A stretch of 64,000 bases of DNA from a bacterium (lineage in GTDB: Bacteria > Bacillota > Bacilli > Lactobacillales > Streptococcaceae). Both the position numbers and the translations under genes were made by a program. Below the pieces are notes generated by a model. The model saw nothing but the letters and a program-made list of their open reading frames with translations. It had not been told where the DNA came from and did not search any database. The stretch covers positions 62,001 to 126,000 of the forward strand of contig CAJNCJ010000004.1 of NCBI GenBank assembly GCA_905221235.1. Reading direction: 5' to 3'. Shown here in pieces: positions 1 through 9,560 of the stretch; the first letter of the stretch is position 1, and every line of letters begins with the position of its first letter.

Positions 1-150
1 AACAGCCTTACCAGCTTCGCTCGCTGACTGCTCTGCACGTTTCACGACCTTCTTTGTCTCTTCTACAACCTTAGTCACAGTACTTGAAAAGGCACCTGCG
101 CGACGGAGGCTATTTCGTAATTGTTTTTTACGATTGAGTTTCTTTGACAT
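1..150 (-). CDS. Conserved small basic/coiled-coil protein, 3' end outside window
   Basis: Only about 50 N-terminal codons are visible; the gene runs off the left edge. The protein begins MSKKLNRKKQLRNSLRRAGA, strongly basic, followed by a Lys/Glu/Val stretch with heptad-like spacing (TKVVEETKKVVKRAEQSA). That suggests an amphipathic helical or coiled-coil protein. I do not recognise a defined family and assign no function. It diverges from the gene at 367, with about 215 bp of shared upstream sequence. Confidence 0.7.
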   Translation of the reverse strand, partial: MSKKLNRKKQLRNSLRRAGAFSSTVTKVVEETKKVVKRAEQSASEAGKAV

Positions 151-285
151 GATAAAATCCTTTCAATAAAAAACCCCTGCTCTGACAAGGATTTAATATA
201 AATATTCTATCAAGATTTTAGTAAAAAATCAAGAAATGAAATATAATTAGAATAAAAATCAGTTTTTCCAGACTCCTAGAAAAAA

Positions 286-314
286 TTGACAATGGTTTAA
301 CAAATTGATAAAAT
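286..314 (+). promoter_or_regulatory. Sigma-A promoter for the gene at 367
   Basis: TTGACA at 286-291 and TAAAAT at 309-314 are separated by 17 bp, a near-consensus vegetative promoter. It lies about 50 bp upstream of the ATG at 367. Confidence 0.7.
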
Positions 315-366
315 TTACCTCAATGTGCAAAGCTGATTCACACTAAAAGCTGACGGAGATGAATTT

Positions 367-672
367 ATGAATACTGAAAGTTACTTTGATGGTGGACTCT
401 TGAGTTATATTGGTTACTCCATTTTATCATTCATCATTATTGTCCTTACCTTAGGAATAGCAACCCCATGGGCTGTTTGTCTCATGCAAAATTGGAAAAT
501 CAAACATACCGTCATTGACGGACATCGCCTCTACTTTGACGGTACAGGTGCCCAGTTATTTGGAAACTGGATTAAATGGTTCTTACTCTGTATCATCACG
601 CTTGGAATTTATTCATTTTGGTTGAACATCAAAATGGAACAATGGATTACCAAACATACACACCACGTATAA
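367..672 (+). CDS. Small DUF898-like membrane protein
   Basis: 101-aa protein with two strongly hydrophobic segments (about residues 15-38 and 68-90) separated by a loop containing NWKIKHTVIDGHRLYFDGTG. That loop plus a following Gly-rich turn and W(I/L)K segment resembles one repeat of the DUF898/YjgN membrane family; most members are several times longer. The start has GGAG eight bases upstream. It is a single-gene unit with its own promoter and a terminator at 677-708. Function unknown; membrane location inferred from hydrophobicity. Confidence 0.8.
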   Translation: MNTESYFDGGLLSYIGYSILSFIIIVLTLGIATPWAVCLMQNWKIKHTVIDGHRLYFDGTGAQLFGNWIKWFLLCIITLGIYSFWLNIKMEQWITKHTHHV

Positions 673-676
673 AATA

Positions 677-708
677 AAAAGTGCGGTTCTTACAACTGCA
701 CTTTTTTA
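677..708. terminator. Bidirectional terminator
   Basis: AGTGCGGTT pairs with AACTGCACT around a 5-nt loop, flanked by A-rich and T-rich tracts. It sits between the convergent genes ending at 672 and 718 and can serve both. Confidence 0.75.
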
Positions 709-717
709 TCTAATCAA

Positions 718-972
718 TTAATAATTCCGCTCACCAAACAAGCCTTCTGGCAAATCATGGAATCCCTTGCCTGCTTTGAAGTTTTCAAATTTTCCAAGCA
801 AGAACTGATAAGCATCCAAGCGACTTTCGTAGCGAATCATAGCATCTTTGGCACGCTCGTCTTGGTCCTCTTCGTAGACTTTTTGGCTTTCCTTGTGCGC
901 CATGTCGTTAATCATAATCTGGGTATTGACCCAAGCTTCAAATTCCTTCATAAATTCTTGTTCGTAACTCAT
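718..972 (-). CDS. DUF1912 family protein
   Basis: 84-aa acidic, helical protein beginning MSYEQEFMKEFEAWVNTQI and ending GLFGERNY. The size and charged helical pattern match the streptococcal DUF1912 family, which has no assigned function. AAGGAG lies 6 bases before the ATG. It follows the DUF438 gene by 9 bp, so the genes at 2549, 2316 and 972 probably form one transcript. No signal peptide or membrane segment is seen. Confidence 0.8.
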   Translation of the reverse strand: MSYEQEFMKEFEAWVNTQIMINDMAHKESQKVYEEDQDERAKDAMIRYESRLDAYQFLLGKFENFKAGKGFHDLPEGLFGERNY

Positions 973-981
973 TTTTTCTCC

Positions 982-2316
982 TTATTCTAGTCCACGGAAA
1001 TAGTCCGTATCAATCTCTCGGTAGGGCTGGATATCCTGAACGTATTCCAGCACACCTTGGAATTCCCCGTTTTCATCGTGTACTGCGGCATAGGTGATGT
1101 GGACAAACTTGTCTCGCGACTCAGACTTGAACCACATCTCATACTTGTCCTTGACACCTTCACGAAGACCCTTCATGATAGTTTTGACCTTGTCCAAGTA
1201 CTTAGGCGGATGGCAAAGTTCGATATTGCGTCCGACTTGGGACGGGGTCCGTTTGAAAATCATCTCATCAGCTGGCGCATTGTCATTGTAATACTGGAAA
1301 ATGTCGTCTTTATTGACAAAGGTGATCTCCATAGGGAGGTGATTGAGGATTAGGTTAGCCTGCTCGACTGAAAGATAGCCATTGCCAAAGGCCTGTTGAC
1401 TATGGCGGTCCAGCACTGCTTCCTTTTCCTTAGGGGTAAAGGTAATGGTAAACTGACCTTCTGGCGTATCGATAACTTGCTGAACTTGCCCCTCTGCCGT
1501 TTCTAGCTGAATAGGCTCCTCTGCGCTCTTTTCCTCAACAAAGCTTTGACGTTCTGGTACCCATTTCTCAGACGGACGGATGATAGCATAGCCGTAGGAA
1601 TCGCTCTCCTCCGCAATCTGAAGCCAATCATCCTGGGTAAAGGACTCAAGGAGAATCATGAGGAGGATGGACTCTTCCTTGAAAATCATACTTTCAAACT
1701 CTGTCGCAAAAGCTTCAAAATCTTCTTTTACACTGCCAATAGACACTTCTGGTAGTGACTTGGCTGTCGCTAAAGCTGTTTGAAAGAGTTCCCTAATCTG
1801 GTCATCCACTCCCCACATAACTTTAGGAGGTGAATCGTGTCCATAGCGCTCCATGATAGGAAAGAAGAGTTCTTCCTTGCGCTGGTAGTGGATGTCAAAT
1901 TGACCCAAAAGGCCCATCTGACGAACCAAGCCTTTGCGCATTTCCGCAAGCATTTCCTCGTCTTCCATCGACTCATAGGTATCTAACAATCTCCGAATGC
2001 GAATCAAGGCAGCGCGGAGAGCCAGATTTTCATCCTTGAAGACGCGAACTGGGTGACCTGGGTGCTCGGTATCCGCTACTTCGACACCCTTAACAGCATT
2101 TTTAAAAAGATTGGCATGAACATCACAGAGCTCCATGACATCTTCAAAGGTGACACCTGAGTCTGAGTTCATCAGCTCGTGTTCCATAAGGGAAATCTCA
2201 ATGGCCGATACACCTGTAAAGGTTGCATCAAAGCGCTCTTGAACTGACTCAGGAGAGGCGCCATTGTGCAATTCTAACAAAATATCCCGTAGGACATGAA
2301 TCCGTTCATCTGCCAT
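982..2316 (-). CDS. DUF438 / hemerythrin-like / PAS domain protein
   Basis: 444-aa soluble protein. Residues about 1-85 match the DUF438 region. Residues about 88-235 form a hemerythrin-like four-helix domain, with an N-terminal HPGHP motif, a central HYQRKEELFFP (H-x4-E metal-ligand pattern) and a later MIFKEESILLMIL. Residues about 315-440 are a PAS-like sensor (FVNKDDIFQYYNDN and VHITYAAVHDENGEFQGV). The architecture suggests a di-iron or redox/NO sensor, but no output domain is visible and the ligand is unknown. The ATG overlaps the upstream stop by one base (TAATG), so it is translationally coupled to the DUF1858 gene. Confidence 0.85.
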   Translation of the reverse strand: MADERIHVLRDILLELHNGASPESVQERFDATFTGVSAIEISLMEHELMNSDSGVTFEDVMELCDVHANLFKNAVKGVEVADTEHPGHPVRVFKDENLALRAALIRIRRLLDTYESMEDEEMLAEMRKGLVRQMGLLGQFDIHYQRKEELFFPIMERYGHDSPPKVMWGVDDQIRELFQTALATAKSLPEVSIGSVKEDFEAFATEFESMIFKEESILLMILLESFTQDDWLQIAEESDSYGYAIIRPSEKWVPERQSFVEEKSAEEPIQLETAEGQVQQVIDTPEGQFTITFTPKEKEAVLDRHSQQAFGNGYLSVEQANLILNHLPMEITFVNKDDIFQYYNDNAPADEMIFKRTPSQVGRNIELCHPPKYLDKVKTIMKGLREGVKDKYEMWFKSESRDKFVHITYAAVHDENGEFQGVLEYVQDIQPYREIDTDYFRGLE

Positions 2317-2549
2317 TAGTCTAATCCAATCACTTCGTAGCCATTTGCTTCCAACGTGCGGACAATCTTGTCCATAGGAGTTCCTTCTAGCTTAGAACCC
2401 TGTTTGAGCGATACTTTGCGACCGACAGTATTACGCATCAAGGGATTGGCTAGAGGTTTAAAACCCAACTCCACAAGGATTTCCAAGACTTCTGGATGCT
2501 TATCCACCACTTCTGCAACAGGAATTGACACATCGATGATATTGTCCAT
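2316..2549 (-). CDS. DUF1858 domain protein
   Basis: 77-aa protein starting MDNIIDVSIPVAEVVDKHPE, the start typical of DUF1858 domains that accompany hemerythrin or iron-sulfur repair proteins. It carries the family's GFKPLANPLMRNTVGR turn. The ATG at 2549 has GGAGG five bases upstream; the more upstream in-frame ATG has no such site. First gene of the DUF1858-DUF438-DUF1912 set. Likely works with the DUF438 protein (inference from coupling). Confidence 0.85.
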   Translation of the reverse strand: MDNIIDVSIPVAEVVDKHPEVLEILVELGFKPLANPLMRNTVGRKVSLKQGSKLEGTPMDKIVRTLEANGYEVIGLD

Positions 2550-2665
2550 GACGACCTCCACTGAATCTTCTAAAATGATTTTACTGCTTATATTATACCA
2601 TATAGAAAGAGATTAAAAAACTAGCAGTACAAGACTTGCTAGTTCTCTGAAATATGAATTACGGC

Positions 2666-2818
2666 CTAAAAAAGTTTAAAGAGCCAATCCAATAGCTTAA
2701 ATAATAGCTTGTAAAATAATAATTGGAATGCAAAAGAGATGATCATCCACAGGAATTTCACAATTCCAATAATCGGTTTGATAAAAATAATGGCAAGAAG
2801 ACCCCAAAAAAATTTCAT
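2666..2818 (-). CDS. 50-aa hydrophobic peptide, translationally coupled
   Basis: Short reading frame encoding 50 residues beginning MKFFWGLLAIIFIKPIIGIV, almost wholly hydrophobic or aromatic with Lys interruptions and ending KLLDWLFKLF. Its ATG overlaps the stop of the 60-aa gene upstream (ATGA), and GAGGAGAG lies just before it. Both facts favour real translation. One or two membrane segments are predicted by eye. Function unknown. Confidence 0.6.
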   Translation of the reverse strand: MKFFWGLLAIIFIKPIIGIVKFLWMIISFAFQLLFYKLLFKLLDWLFKLF

Positions 2819-2997
2819 TCTCTCTCCTCTGGCTTGATGAGCCACCGAGCCGTATCCATCAGCTTGTCTGCAATAAAGAGTTTCCCCAGACCGACAACAA
2901 CATTATCATCTTTCTTTATCGTTTTCATTACTTTTACACCTTGCACGGTCAAAAAGTAATTCCCATAAATTTTAGCAAAAGCTTTGATAGGCCCCAT
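2815..2997 (-). CDS. Conserved 60-aa hypothetical protein
   Basis: 60-aa protein MGPIKAFAKIYGNYFLTVQG... ending RWLIKPEERE. It is basic with a hydrophobic N-terminal third and no recognisable catalytic motif. GAGGA precedes the ATG by 8 bases. It forms a two-gene unit with the 50-aa peptide downstream through a 4-bp overlap. A TATAAT at about 3100 could be its -10 element. Function not known to me. Confidence 0.65.
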   Translation of the reverse strand: MGPIKAFAKIYGNYFLTVQGVKVMKTIKKDDNVVVGLGKLFIADKLMDTARWLIKPEERE

Positions 2998-3180
2998 ATT
3001 ATCTTTCCTCGTTTAACTACACTTTAAAATATTGACGATACCAGTCTTGCTGGCCATTTCTGTGAAATTTACTCTTTCTAATTCCTATACTATTATACAA
3101 GCTAAATTTTATAAAGCTTTTTAATAATGTTTAAGTCTAGAAAGATTTCCCAGCATGTTTTATTGCCTTTTTCCCCACCA

Positions 3181-3206
3181 AAAAAGAGGGTTGCCCCTCT
3201 TCTTTA
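3181..3206 (-). terminator. Terminator of the rimP-rbfA operon
   Basis: GAGGGG-CAA-CCCTC hairpin followed by TTTTTT on the minus strand, reached within a few bases of the rbfA stop codon. Confidence 0.75.
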
Positions 3207-3554
3207 GTTCTTATCCAGATTGCGTAGCATTTCGTCAATCTTGTTTCCATATTCGATGGATTCGTCTTTGACGAAGGTCAAATCTGGGATTTTGTACAAT
3301 TTCAAATTGCGACCAAGTTCACGTTTGATTGTACCAGTTGCTTTTTCAAGCCCAATTTGAGCTTTTTGATTATCTGAAGCAAGGTTACTCAAAATGGTGT
3401 AGTAAACCTTGGCAACAGACAAGTCACCCAGCATCTGAACATCTGTGATGGTCACACCTTGGACACGCGGATCACGGACTTTCTTTTGCAAAATCTCATT
3501 GACTTCACGCTTGATTTCCATGCCCACACGATCCGTACGGAAATGATTTGCCAT
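3204..3554 (-). CDS. rbfA: Ribosome-binding factor A
   Basis: 116-aa KH-fold 30S maturation factor, last gene of the rimP-nusA-infB operon. The N-terminus [20 protein letters not shown] and the [20 protein letters not shown] strand are characteristic of RbfA, as is the length. The ATG at 3554 was chosen because the family starts there and an AGAAAGGAA ribosome site precedes it; the longer ORF adds nine non-conserved residues. Acts on free 30S subunits during late 16S processing and cold adaptation (family knowledge). Confidence 0.96.
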   Translation of the reverse strand: MANHFRTDRVGMEIKREVNEILQKKVRDPRVQGVTITDVQMLGDLSVAKVYYTILSNLASDNQKAQIGLEKATGTIKRELGRNLKLYKIPDLTFVKDESIEYGNKIDEMLRNLDKN

Positions 3555-3719
3555 GTTATTCCTTTCTCTACTTTGAACCAAAAGCTAGGCCAGCAGACCT
3601 AGCTATTTTTATTAGATAGAGGAACTAGAGCCATTTGAATCTAGGAAACAAGCCTTAGATAGAACTGAGGTTCATCAAGGCGCTGTTGACGACGAGTCAA
3701 ATTGGCTATCGTTTCTCTA

Positions 3720-6515
3720 TTATCGTTTGATTTCTTCCATGACATATGCCTCAATCACATCATCAGTCTTGATATCATTGTAGCCATCAATCATCAATCC
3801 ACCTTCACGACCGTTTGTCACTTCTTTAACGTCGTCTTTGTAGTGTTTCAAGCTTGCGAGTTCGCCATCATAGATAACAACACCGTCACGGATAACACGG
3901 ACCTTAGAGTCACGGGTAACCTTACCATTGATAACCATGAATCCACCGATAGTTCCCACTTTAGACACTTTGAAGGTTTCACGGATAACTGCTTCACCAA
4001 TAACTTTTTCTTCAAATTCTGGGTCAAGCATCCCTTTCATAGCTTCTTCCATCTCTTCGATAACTTTATAGATAATGCTGTGGAGACGGATTTCCACATC
4101 GTCAGCTTCTGCTTGTTGACGAGCTTGTGGTGTAGGGCGTACGTTGAAACCAACGATAAAGGCATTTGAAGCTTCGGCAAGGGTCACGTCAGATTCGTTG
4201 ATAGCACCGACTGCTGAGTGAACAATGGTCACTTTCACACCTTCCACATCGATCTTTTGAAGTGAGGCAGAAAGGGCTTCAACAGAACCTTGTACGTCGG
4301 CCTTGATGATAACGTTAACTGATTTGAGTTCACCAGCTTTAAGCGTATCAAAGAGGTTTTCAAGGCTGACACGTTGAGTAGCTTGGCGTTGTTTCATGAG
4401 GGCACGTTTGGCACGCTCTTCACCTGCTGCACGCGCAGATTTTTCATCTTCATAAACGGCAAAGTGGTCACCCGCCATTGGTGCTTCGTTCAAACCTGTG
4501 ATAGAAACTGGTGTTGATGGTCCAGCAACTTTAACACGACGACCAAGGTCATTGGTCATAGCACGGACACGACCGAAGGTATTTCCGACAACGATTGGGT
4601 CTTGGACATTCAAGGTACCTTGTTGAACAAGAAGGGTTGCGACCGCACCTTTTCCTTTATCCAAGCGAGCTTCGATAACTGTACCAATCGCACGAACTGT
4701 TGGGTCTGCCTTAAGTTCTTGGATTTCAGCTACAAGAAGGACTGTTTCCAACAATTCTTCGATGTTTTGGTTGAATTTAGCTGAGATTTCAACAAATTCA
4801 GAATCTCCACCCCAAGCTGTTGACATAACACCATGCTCTGCCAATTCACCAATAACACGTTCTGGGTTGGCACCTGGTTTATCAATCTTGTTGATAGCTA
4901 CGATAATTGGAACGTTGGCCGCTTTTGAGTGGTTGATGGCTTCAATTGTCTGAGGCATAACCCCGTCGTCGGCCGCTACAACCAAGATGGTAATATCAGT
5001 AACAGACGCACCACGCGCACGCATAGACGTAAAGGCCGCGTGTCCTGGTGTATCAAGGAAGGTAATCTTCTTGCCGTTTTCCACGATTTGGTAGGCACCG
5101 ATATGCTGAGTGATACCACCTGCTTCACCTGTCGCAACACGAGAGTTACGAAGAGTATCCAAGAGGGTTGTTTTACCATGGTCAACGTGTCCCATGATGG
5201 TTACAACTGGTGGACGCTCAACCAATTCATCTTCATTGAGATAACCATCTTCGACAAAGAAACGTTCGATGTCGGCATTATCCACTTCAACCTTTTGTTT
5301 GGCTTCGATACCATAATCCACCATGAGGAGTTCAATTGTTTCCCCATCCAAGGATTGGTTTTGTGTGGCCATGACACCCATCATGAAAAGTTTCTTAACG
5401 ATTTCAGCTGGTTCACGTTTGATACGTTTTGCGATTTCCGCAACAGTCATACCATCTGTATATTCAAATTCTGTTGGCAATTCATGGAATTTGCGCTCTG
5501 TAACAGGTTTTGGAGCCTGATTACGATTGTTCTTGTTATTGCCTTTTTTGTTCTTCTTGTTGTTATTCCAGTTACTATTCTTTTGATTTCTCACTTGATT
5601 TTGACTACTTCGATTCTTTTGTTGTTTTCTAGGACCATCTTCTTCGTGATCATAATCGTCACGATTTTTGTCTGGTCGAGCTTGTTTTTTACGACGTGTA
5701 TCCACTGCAGGTTCTTTTTTCTCAGGGACGACTTCAACCACTGCTTGAACTTGCTGTGCTTGTTGCGCTTGTTCAGCTAACTTAGCCGCTTCTTCAAAGA
5801 TTTCCTCTGGCTCCTTGCGTTTGTTTGCTTGGGCCAAGGCTTCTTTAGCAGCCTGATACTGCTTGAAGCGTTCCTCGCTTGAACGGGCATACTCTGCATT
5901 TTGCTCTGCTTTCAATGCTGCTGCACGAGCTTTAAAGTCAATGCGTGGAGCCGCTTGATTTGGACGTTTGTCCTCTTGTTGACGGCGATCGTTTCCACGA
6001 TTTTGCTGACCTTGCTGTTTCTTAGCTTGGTCATTAAAGCGACGATTGTCGCGGTTACCTTGACCTTGTTTTCCGCCATTACGACCGTCGTTTTTCTGAC
6101 GGTTTCCGTTTTGTTGTTGGTCACGGTTATTGCCCTTATTTTGCTTGCGTCGCTCTGCCTGCTCTTTAGCACGGGCCTCACGCTCAGCCTTGAAATTACG
6201 GCTTTGCGGTTTAGCTGCTGCTTTTTCTGTTTTAGGAGCAACTGGCTCAGCAGCTTTTGCCTCTTCCTTGGCTACAGCTGGTTTATCTGGCTCTTTTTCG
6301 GCTTTCTTTTCTGCACTTGCTTTTGGTGCTGCAGGTTTTGCTTCTGCTTTCGGAGCAGCAGGCTTAAAGCTGGCAGCGATTTTTGCAGCGACAGCTTCTT
6401 CCACACTTGATGAGTGGCTTTTCACATCCAAGCCCAACTCTTTTGCACGCGCTACAACTTCTTTGCTTTCTTTTCCAAGTTCTTTTGCGATTTCGTACAA
6501 TCTTTTCTTAGACAA
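3720..6515 (-). CDS. infB: Translation initiation factor IF-2
   Basis: 931-aa GTPase that places initiator tRNA on the 30S subunit. It has an N-terminal IF2_N helix bundle ([17 protein letters not shown]), a long low-complexity Lys/Ala/Gln/Asn-rich region (about 50-345), a second IF2_N motif, then the G domain with [11 protein letters not shown] (G1), DTPGHAAF (G3) and NKID (G4). Domains II-IV complete the protein, which ends with a typical IF-2 C-terminus. Lies between ylxQ (16 bp upstream) and rbfA. Confidence 0.98.
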   Translation of the reverse strand: MSKKRLYEIAKELGKESKEVVARAKELGLDVKSHSSSVEEAVAAKIAASFKPAAPKAEAKPAAPKASAEKKAEKEPDKPAVAKEEAKAAEPVAPKTEKAAAKPQSRNFKAEREARAKEQAERRKQNKGNNRDQQQNGNRQKNDGRNGGKQGQGNRDNRRFNDQAKKQQGQQNRGNDRRQQEDKRPNQAAPRIDFKARAAALKAEQNAEYARSSEERFKQYQAAKEALAQANKRKEPEEIFEEAAKLAEQAQQAQQVQAVVEVVPEKKEPAVDTRRKKQARPDKNRDDYDHEEDGPRKQQKNRSSQNQVRNQKNSNWNNNKKNKKGNNKNNRNQAPKPVTERKFHELPTEFEYTDGMTVAEIAKRIKREPAEIVKKLFMMGVMATQNQSLDGETIELLMVDYGIEAKQKVEVDNADIERFFVEDGYLNEDELVERPPVVTIMGHVDHGKTTLLDTLRNSRVATGEAGGITQHIGAYQIVENGKKITFLDTPGHAAFTSMRARGASVTDITILVVAADDGVMPQTIEAINHSKAANVPIIVAINKIDKPGANPERVIGELAEHGVMSTAWGGDSEFVEISAKFNQNIEELLETVLLVAEIQELKADPTVRAIGTVIEARLDKGKGAVATLLVQQGTLNVQDPIVVGNTFGRVRAMTNDLGRRVKVAGPSTPVSITGLNEAPMAGDHFAVYEDEKSARAAGEERAKRALMKQRQATQRVSLENLFDTLKAGELKSVNVIIKADVQGSVEALSASLQKIDVEGVKVTIVHSAVGAINESDVTLAEASNAFIVGFNVRPTPQARQQAEADDVEIRLHSIIYKVIEEMEEAMKGMLDPEFEEKVIGEAVIRETFKVSKVGTIGGFMVINGKVTRDSKVRVIRDGVVIYDGELASLKHYKDDVKEVTNGREGGLMIDGYNDIKTDDVIEAYVMEEIKR

Positions 6516-6531
6516 ATCATGTCCTCCTCTT

Positions 6532-6831
6532 CTATTCCATAAGAGACCTCATTTTCTTTGTAAATCCAGCATCTGTCACAGCCAAAACCTTTCTCGATTT
6601 TCCGACTGCTATGCTTAATTCCAGTGTTGAAAACACGGTTACAATTTCTACTTGATAATAGTGACTTTTATCTTGAATCTTCTTGGTCAGATTGGGTCCA
6701 GCATCATGGGCTAGAAAGATCAACTTGGCCTTGCCGTCTTGAATGGCCTTGACCACCAATTCTTCACCCGATATGATCCGCCCTGCTCGCTGAGCAAGTC
6801 CCAAGAGATTGCTTATCTTTTGCTTATTCAA
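6532..6831 (-). CDS. ylxQ: L7Ae-family ribosomal protein, YlxQ
   Basis: 99-aa L7Ae/L30e/Gadd45-fold RNA-binding protein ([24 protein letters not shown]). The [11 protein letters not shown] and [12 protein letters not shown] blocks are family signatures; the fold recognises kink-turn RNA. It sits between ylxR and infB as in most Firmicutes, with its ATG overlapping the ylxR stop region by 8 bp. Exact cellular role unclear. Confidence 0.92.
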   Translation of the reverse strand: MNKQKISNLLGLAQRAGRIISGEELVVKAIQDGKAKLIFLAHDAGPNLTKKIQDKSHYYQVEIVTVFSTLELSIAVGKSRKVLAVTDAGFTKKMRSLME

Positions 6832-7117
6832 GTCCTAACTCTCTTCTTTTCACTTTGTGATCCACATAAGCGATCAACTCGTCATAAAAGCTTTCTTCCA
6901 CTTCCATACTAAAGCTGCGGTTAAAGACCTTCTTCTTTTTCGCCTCTAGGGCTTCTGCATTGTCTAGCTTGATATAAGCGCCGCGGCCATTGGCCTTGCC
7001 TGTCGGATCGATAAAGACTTGTCCTTCCTTGTTTTTGACAATACGGAGCAAATCACGCTTATCAATCACTTCATTAGAGACAACCGACTTGCGCAAAGGG
7101 ATTTTTCTTGTTTTCAT
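6824..7117 (-). CDS. ylxR: YlxR/RnpM RNA-binding protein
   Basis: 97-aa YlxR (DUF448) protein. It begins MKTRKIPLRKSVVSNEVIDK, followed by DLLRIVKNKEGQVFIDPTGKA and the GRGAYIKL motif that defines the family. The usual N-terminal CxxC is absent, with SVVSNE in that position. The homologue in B. subtilis binds RNase P RNA (family knowledge). Located 21 bp after nusA. Confidence 0.9.
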   Translation of the reverse strand: MKTRKIPLRKSVVSNEVIDKRDLLRIVKNKEGQVFIDPTGKANGRGAYIKLDNAEALEAKKKKVFNRSFSMEVEESFYDELIAYVDHKVKRRELGLE

Positions 7118-7138
7118 CTTTCCCTCCTCTAGCAGCTT

Positions 7139-8275
7139 TTATTCTTCTACAGTATCGTTTTCTGCTTCCAACTCTACTGGAGCCGCTTCTTCCATGGCTT
7201 CAAATTCACTAGCAGACTTGATATCGATACGGTAACCAGTCAAATGAGCTGCCAAGCGAACGTTTTGCCCACGACGACCGATGGCAAGAGAAAGCTTGTT
7301 ATCAGGAACAACCACCAAGGCACGTTTGCTGTCGTTTTCGTCAAAGATAACTTGGTCAACTTCAGCAGGAGCGATGGCATTGTAGATAAATTCAGCTGGA
7401 TCTGCTACCCACTCGATAACGTCGATATTTTCTTCGATTGGTACCATGCGGTCATTCTTAGCATCGTAGCGAGCTGGGTGGAACTTGCTAGTAATCTTCT
7501 TGATATTAGCACCACCACGTCCAACGATTGTACCGATAGCATCCACGTTTGGATTGTGGCTACGAACGGCAACCTTAGTACGGTCACCAGCTTCACGAGC
7601 CACGCTCATGATTTCAACCGTTCCGTCATAAACTTCTGGAATCTCTTGCTCCATCAAGCGTTTAATCATTTCTGGGTGGCTACGGCTAACAAAGACATTC
7701 ACACCACGAGGGTTGTCTTCAACCTTGTAAACATAGACTTCGATACGATCATGGGAAGCAAAGACTTCTCCAGGGATTTGGTCTTGTTTTGACAATTGAG
7801 CTTCGATGCTGCCAAGGTTGACATAAATAAAGCGGTTGTCAAAGCGTTCTACAGTACCAGACATGATTTCTTGTTCATGTTCTTTGTAAGTATTGTATGT
7901 AATGGCACGTGTTTGCTTGCGCATTTTTTCCATGATGGTTTGCTTGGCAGATTGGGCTGCTACACGACCAAACTCAGCAGGTGCTTCTTCAAACTTGATC
8001 TTGTCACCAAGTTCATAGGCTGAATTAATGGCAAGAGCATCTTTCAAGCTGATTTCCAAACGGCTATCAAATACTTCATCAACAACTTCACGGACAGTAT
8101 AGACTGTAAAGTCACCTGTTTTTTCGTTGAAGTCAATAGCTACGCTGTCTGATTGACCATAGCGTCTGCGATAAGCGGAACGAAGCGACTCTACTACTGC
8201 GTCGATGATATCTTCTTTTTTGATTCCCTTGTCTTCTTCCAAAATGCGGAAGGCCTCTAGCATTTCTTTACTCAT
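7139..8275 (-). CDS. nusA: Transcription termination/antitermination factor NusA
   Basis: 378-aa RNA polymerase-associated factor. It has an N-terminal polymerase-binding domain (MSKEMLEAFRILEEDKGIKK), an S1 domain (about 130-200, IMSGTVERFDNRFIYVNLG), then KH1 (TIVGRGGANIKKI) and KH2 (LSLAIGRRGQNVRLAA). The C-terminus is short and acidic, as in Gram-positive NusA lacking the AR repeats. Second gene of the operon after rimP. Confidence 0.98.
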   Translation of the reverse strand: MSKEMLEAFRILEEDKGIKKEDIIDAVVESLRSAYRRRYGQSDSVAIDFNEKTGDFTVYTVREVVDEVFDSRLEISLKDALAINSAYELGDKIKFEEAPAEFGRVAAQSAKQTIMEKMRKQTRAITYNTYKEHEQEIMSGTVERFDNRFIYVNLGSIEAQLSKQDQIPGEVFASHDRIEVYVYKVEDNPRGVNVFVSRSHPEMIKRLMEQEIPEVYDGTVEIMSVAREAGDRTKVAVRSHNPNVDAIGTIVGRGGANIKKITSKFHPARYDAKNDRMVPIEENIDVIEWVADPAEFIYNAIAPAEVDQVIFDENDSKRALVVVPDNKLSLAIGRRGQNVRLAAHLTGYRIDIKSASEFEAMEEAAPVELEAENDTVEE

Positions 8276-8318
8276 GTTTTCTTCACTTTTGAATCCTCAA
8301 AAGCTATCCTTTCTTTTT

Positions 8319-8798
8319 CTATAATTTAACTGCTAAACGTGCTTTTGATACTAAACTGTATGGAATTTGGACAGTTTTCTTACGTGTCTTGTCCATATAC
8401 TCCATAGTCAACTCGTCCTCTTCGAAGGCCAACAAGGTTCCTTCAAAGACCTTTTGCTTATCGATGGCTTGGTAGAGCCCGACATGGATGTATTTCCCAA
8501 CTGCTCCAGCGACGGCATCCTTGGTTTTCAAAGGACGTTCCAAGCCTGGACTGGTGATTTCTAGGAAATATTGTTCTGGGAAGGGATCTGGCTTGATGGT
8601 GTCAAGGACAGGACTGATAATTTCTGTCAAGTCCGCCGTGTCGTTCAAGGTAATTCCTTCAGGTTTATCTACAAAAATACTGAGAATCATGTCACTGCCA
8701 ATCTTTCCATACTCGATATCCACGAGTTCGAAAGGTGCTTGGATGACAGGTTCTACAACTTCTCTGACTAATTCTACGATTGTTGCGATTGCGTCCAC
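8319..8798 (-). CDS. rimP: Ribosome maturation factor RimP
   Basis: 159-aa 30S maturation factor beginning [17 protein letters not shown]. The [21 protein letters not shown] block (here [17 protein letters not shown]) is the RimP signature, followed by a C-terminal SH3-like domain. The start is GTG at 8798, matching the family N-terminus. Its GAGGAG ribosome site abuts the GTG with almost no spacer, which is unusual. First gene of the nusA-infB operon, with a promoter at 8859-8887. Confidence 0.95.
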   Translation of the reverse strand: MDAIATIVELVREVVEPVIQAPFELVDIEYGKIGSDMILSIFVDKPEGITLNDTADLTEIISPVLDTIKPDPFPEQYFLEITSPGLERPLKTKDAVAGAVGKYIHVGLYQAIDKQKVFEGTLLAFEEDELTMEYMDKTRKKTVQIPYSLVSKARLAVKL

Positions 8799-8811
8799 CT
8801 CCTCATAAGCA

Positions 8812-8835
8812 AGAGGCGAAGATATTTCCCCGCCT
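8812..8835 (-). other. Hairpin in the rimP leader
   Basis: GAGGCG at the 5' side pairs with CGCCTC across 12 nt in the rimP 5' untranslated region, ending about 14 bp before the GTG. It could affect initiation at the tightly spaced start; no T-tract follows, so it is not a terminator. Confidence 0.4.
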
Positions 8836-8858
8836 CACTTTCTCATATTCTTACTCTT

Positions 8859-8887
8859 AGTATAGCACGTTTGCCAACTTATGTAAA
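8859..8887 (-). promoter_or_regulatory. Promoter of the rimP-nusA-infB operon
   Basis: Minus-strand TTTACA (8882-8887) and TATACT (8859-8864) with a 17-bp spacer, about 60 bp upstream of rimP. Confidence 0.75.
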
Positions 8888-8924
8888 GCAAAAGCACTTA
8901 TACAGCCTGATTTCAGGCTATTTC

Positions 8925-9560
8925 TTAAAATTCTGCCTCAACTCGGTAGATAACTTGACCCTTGTTTGAGAATTTTTGCTCGTATTCTGTCATGACATTG
9001 CCTTCAAAATCACTGGCATGTAAGTCTAGCCAGACACCATTGAGTTTCATGCCATACTGAGAAAAGCTCACTAGGCTGTACTCAAACAAGCCACGGTTAT
9101 CTGTCTTGAAATGAATTTCTCCATTTTCAGGCAAGATACGTTTGAAGGTATCCAAGAAGGTCTTGTAGGTCAAACGACGCTTTTCATGACGTTTTTTAGG
9201 CCAAGGATCTGAAAAGTTCAGATACAAACGATCAATCTCACCGTCTTCAAAGTAATCAGTCAAGTCAGAACCATCTACCCACAAAAGCTTGATATTAGGC
9301 ACTCCAACTTCAAGCACCTTGTCCAAAGCGTAACTCAAAACAGACTTTTGAATATCAATCCCGATATAGTTGATGTCAGGGTTTTGCTTGGCCATACCTG
9401 AAACAAAGGCACCCTTTCCACTTCCTACTTCCACATGAATGGGATTATCATTTCCAAACAAATCCCGCCATTTCCCCTTGGCTTCCAAAGGATTAAGGAC
9501 CACATACTGGGGATTTGCCTCTAGTAATTCTGTCGCCCCTTTACGATTTCTAACTCTCAT
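8925..9560 (-). CDS. trmB: tRNA (guanine-N7-)-methyltransferase
   Basis: 211-aa SAM-dependent enzyme that methylates G46 of tRNA. The motif [12 protein letters not shown] is the SAM-binding loop, INYIGIDIQ follows, and [16 protein letters not shown] is the TrmB signature. The ATG at 9560 overlaps the ccrZ stop (ATGA), giving the family-standard length; the longer ORF upstream lies inside ccrZ. Confidence 0.96.
   Translation of the reverse strand: MRVRNRKGATELLEANPQYVVLNPLEAKGKWRDLFGNDNPIHVEVGSGKGAFVSGMAKQNPDINYIGIDIQKSVLSYALDKVLEVGVPNIKLLWVDGSDLTDYFEDGEIDRLYLNFSDPWPKKRHEKRRLTYKTFLDTFKRILPENGEIHFKTDNRGLFEYSLVSFSQYGMKLNGVWLDLHASDFEGNVMTEYEQKFSNKGQVIYRVEAEF

Noticed and set aside
4929..5780. 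Long 283-codon plus-strand open frame opposite infB
   Set aside because: Antisense shadow of infB. The infB frame carries all IF-2 motifs, and the plus frame has no family features or ribosome site.
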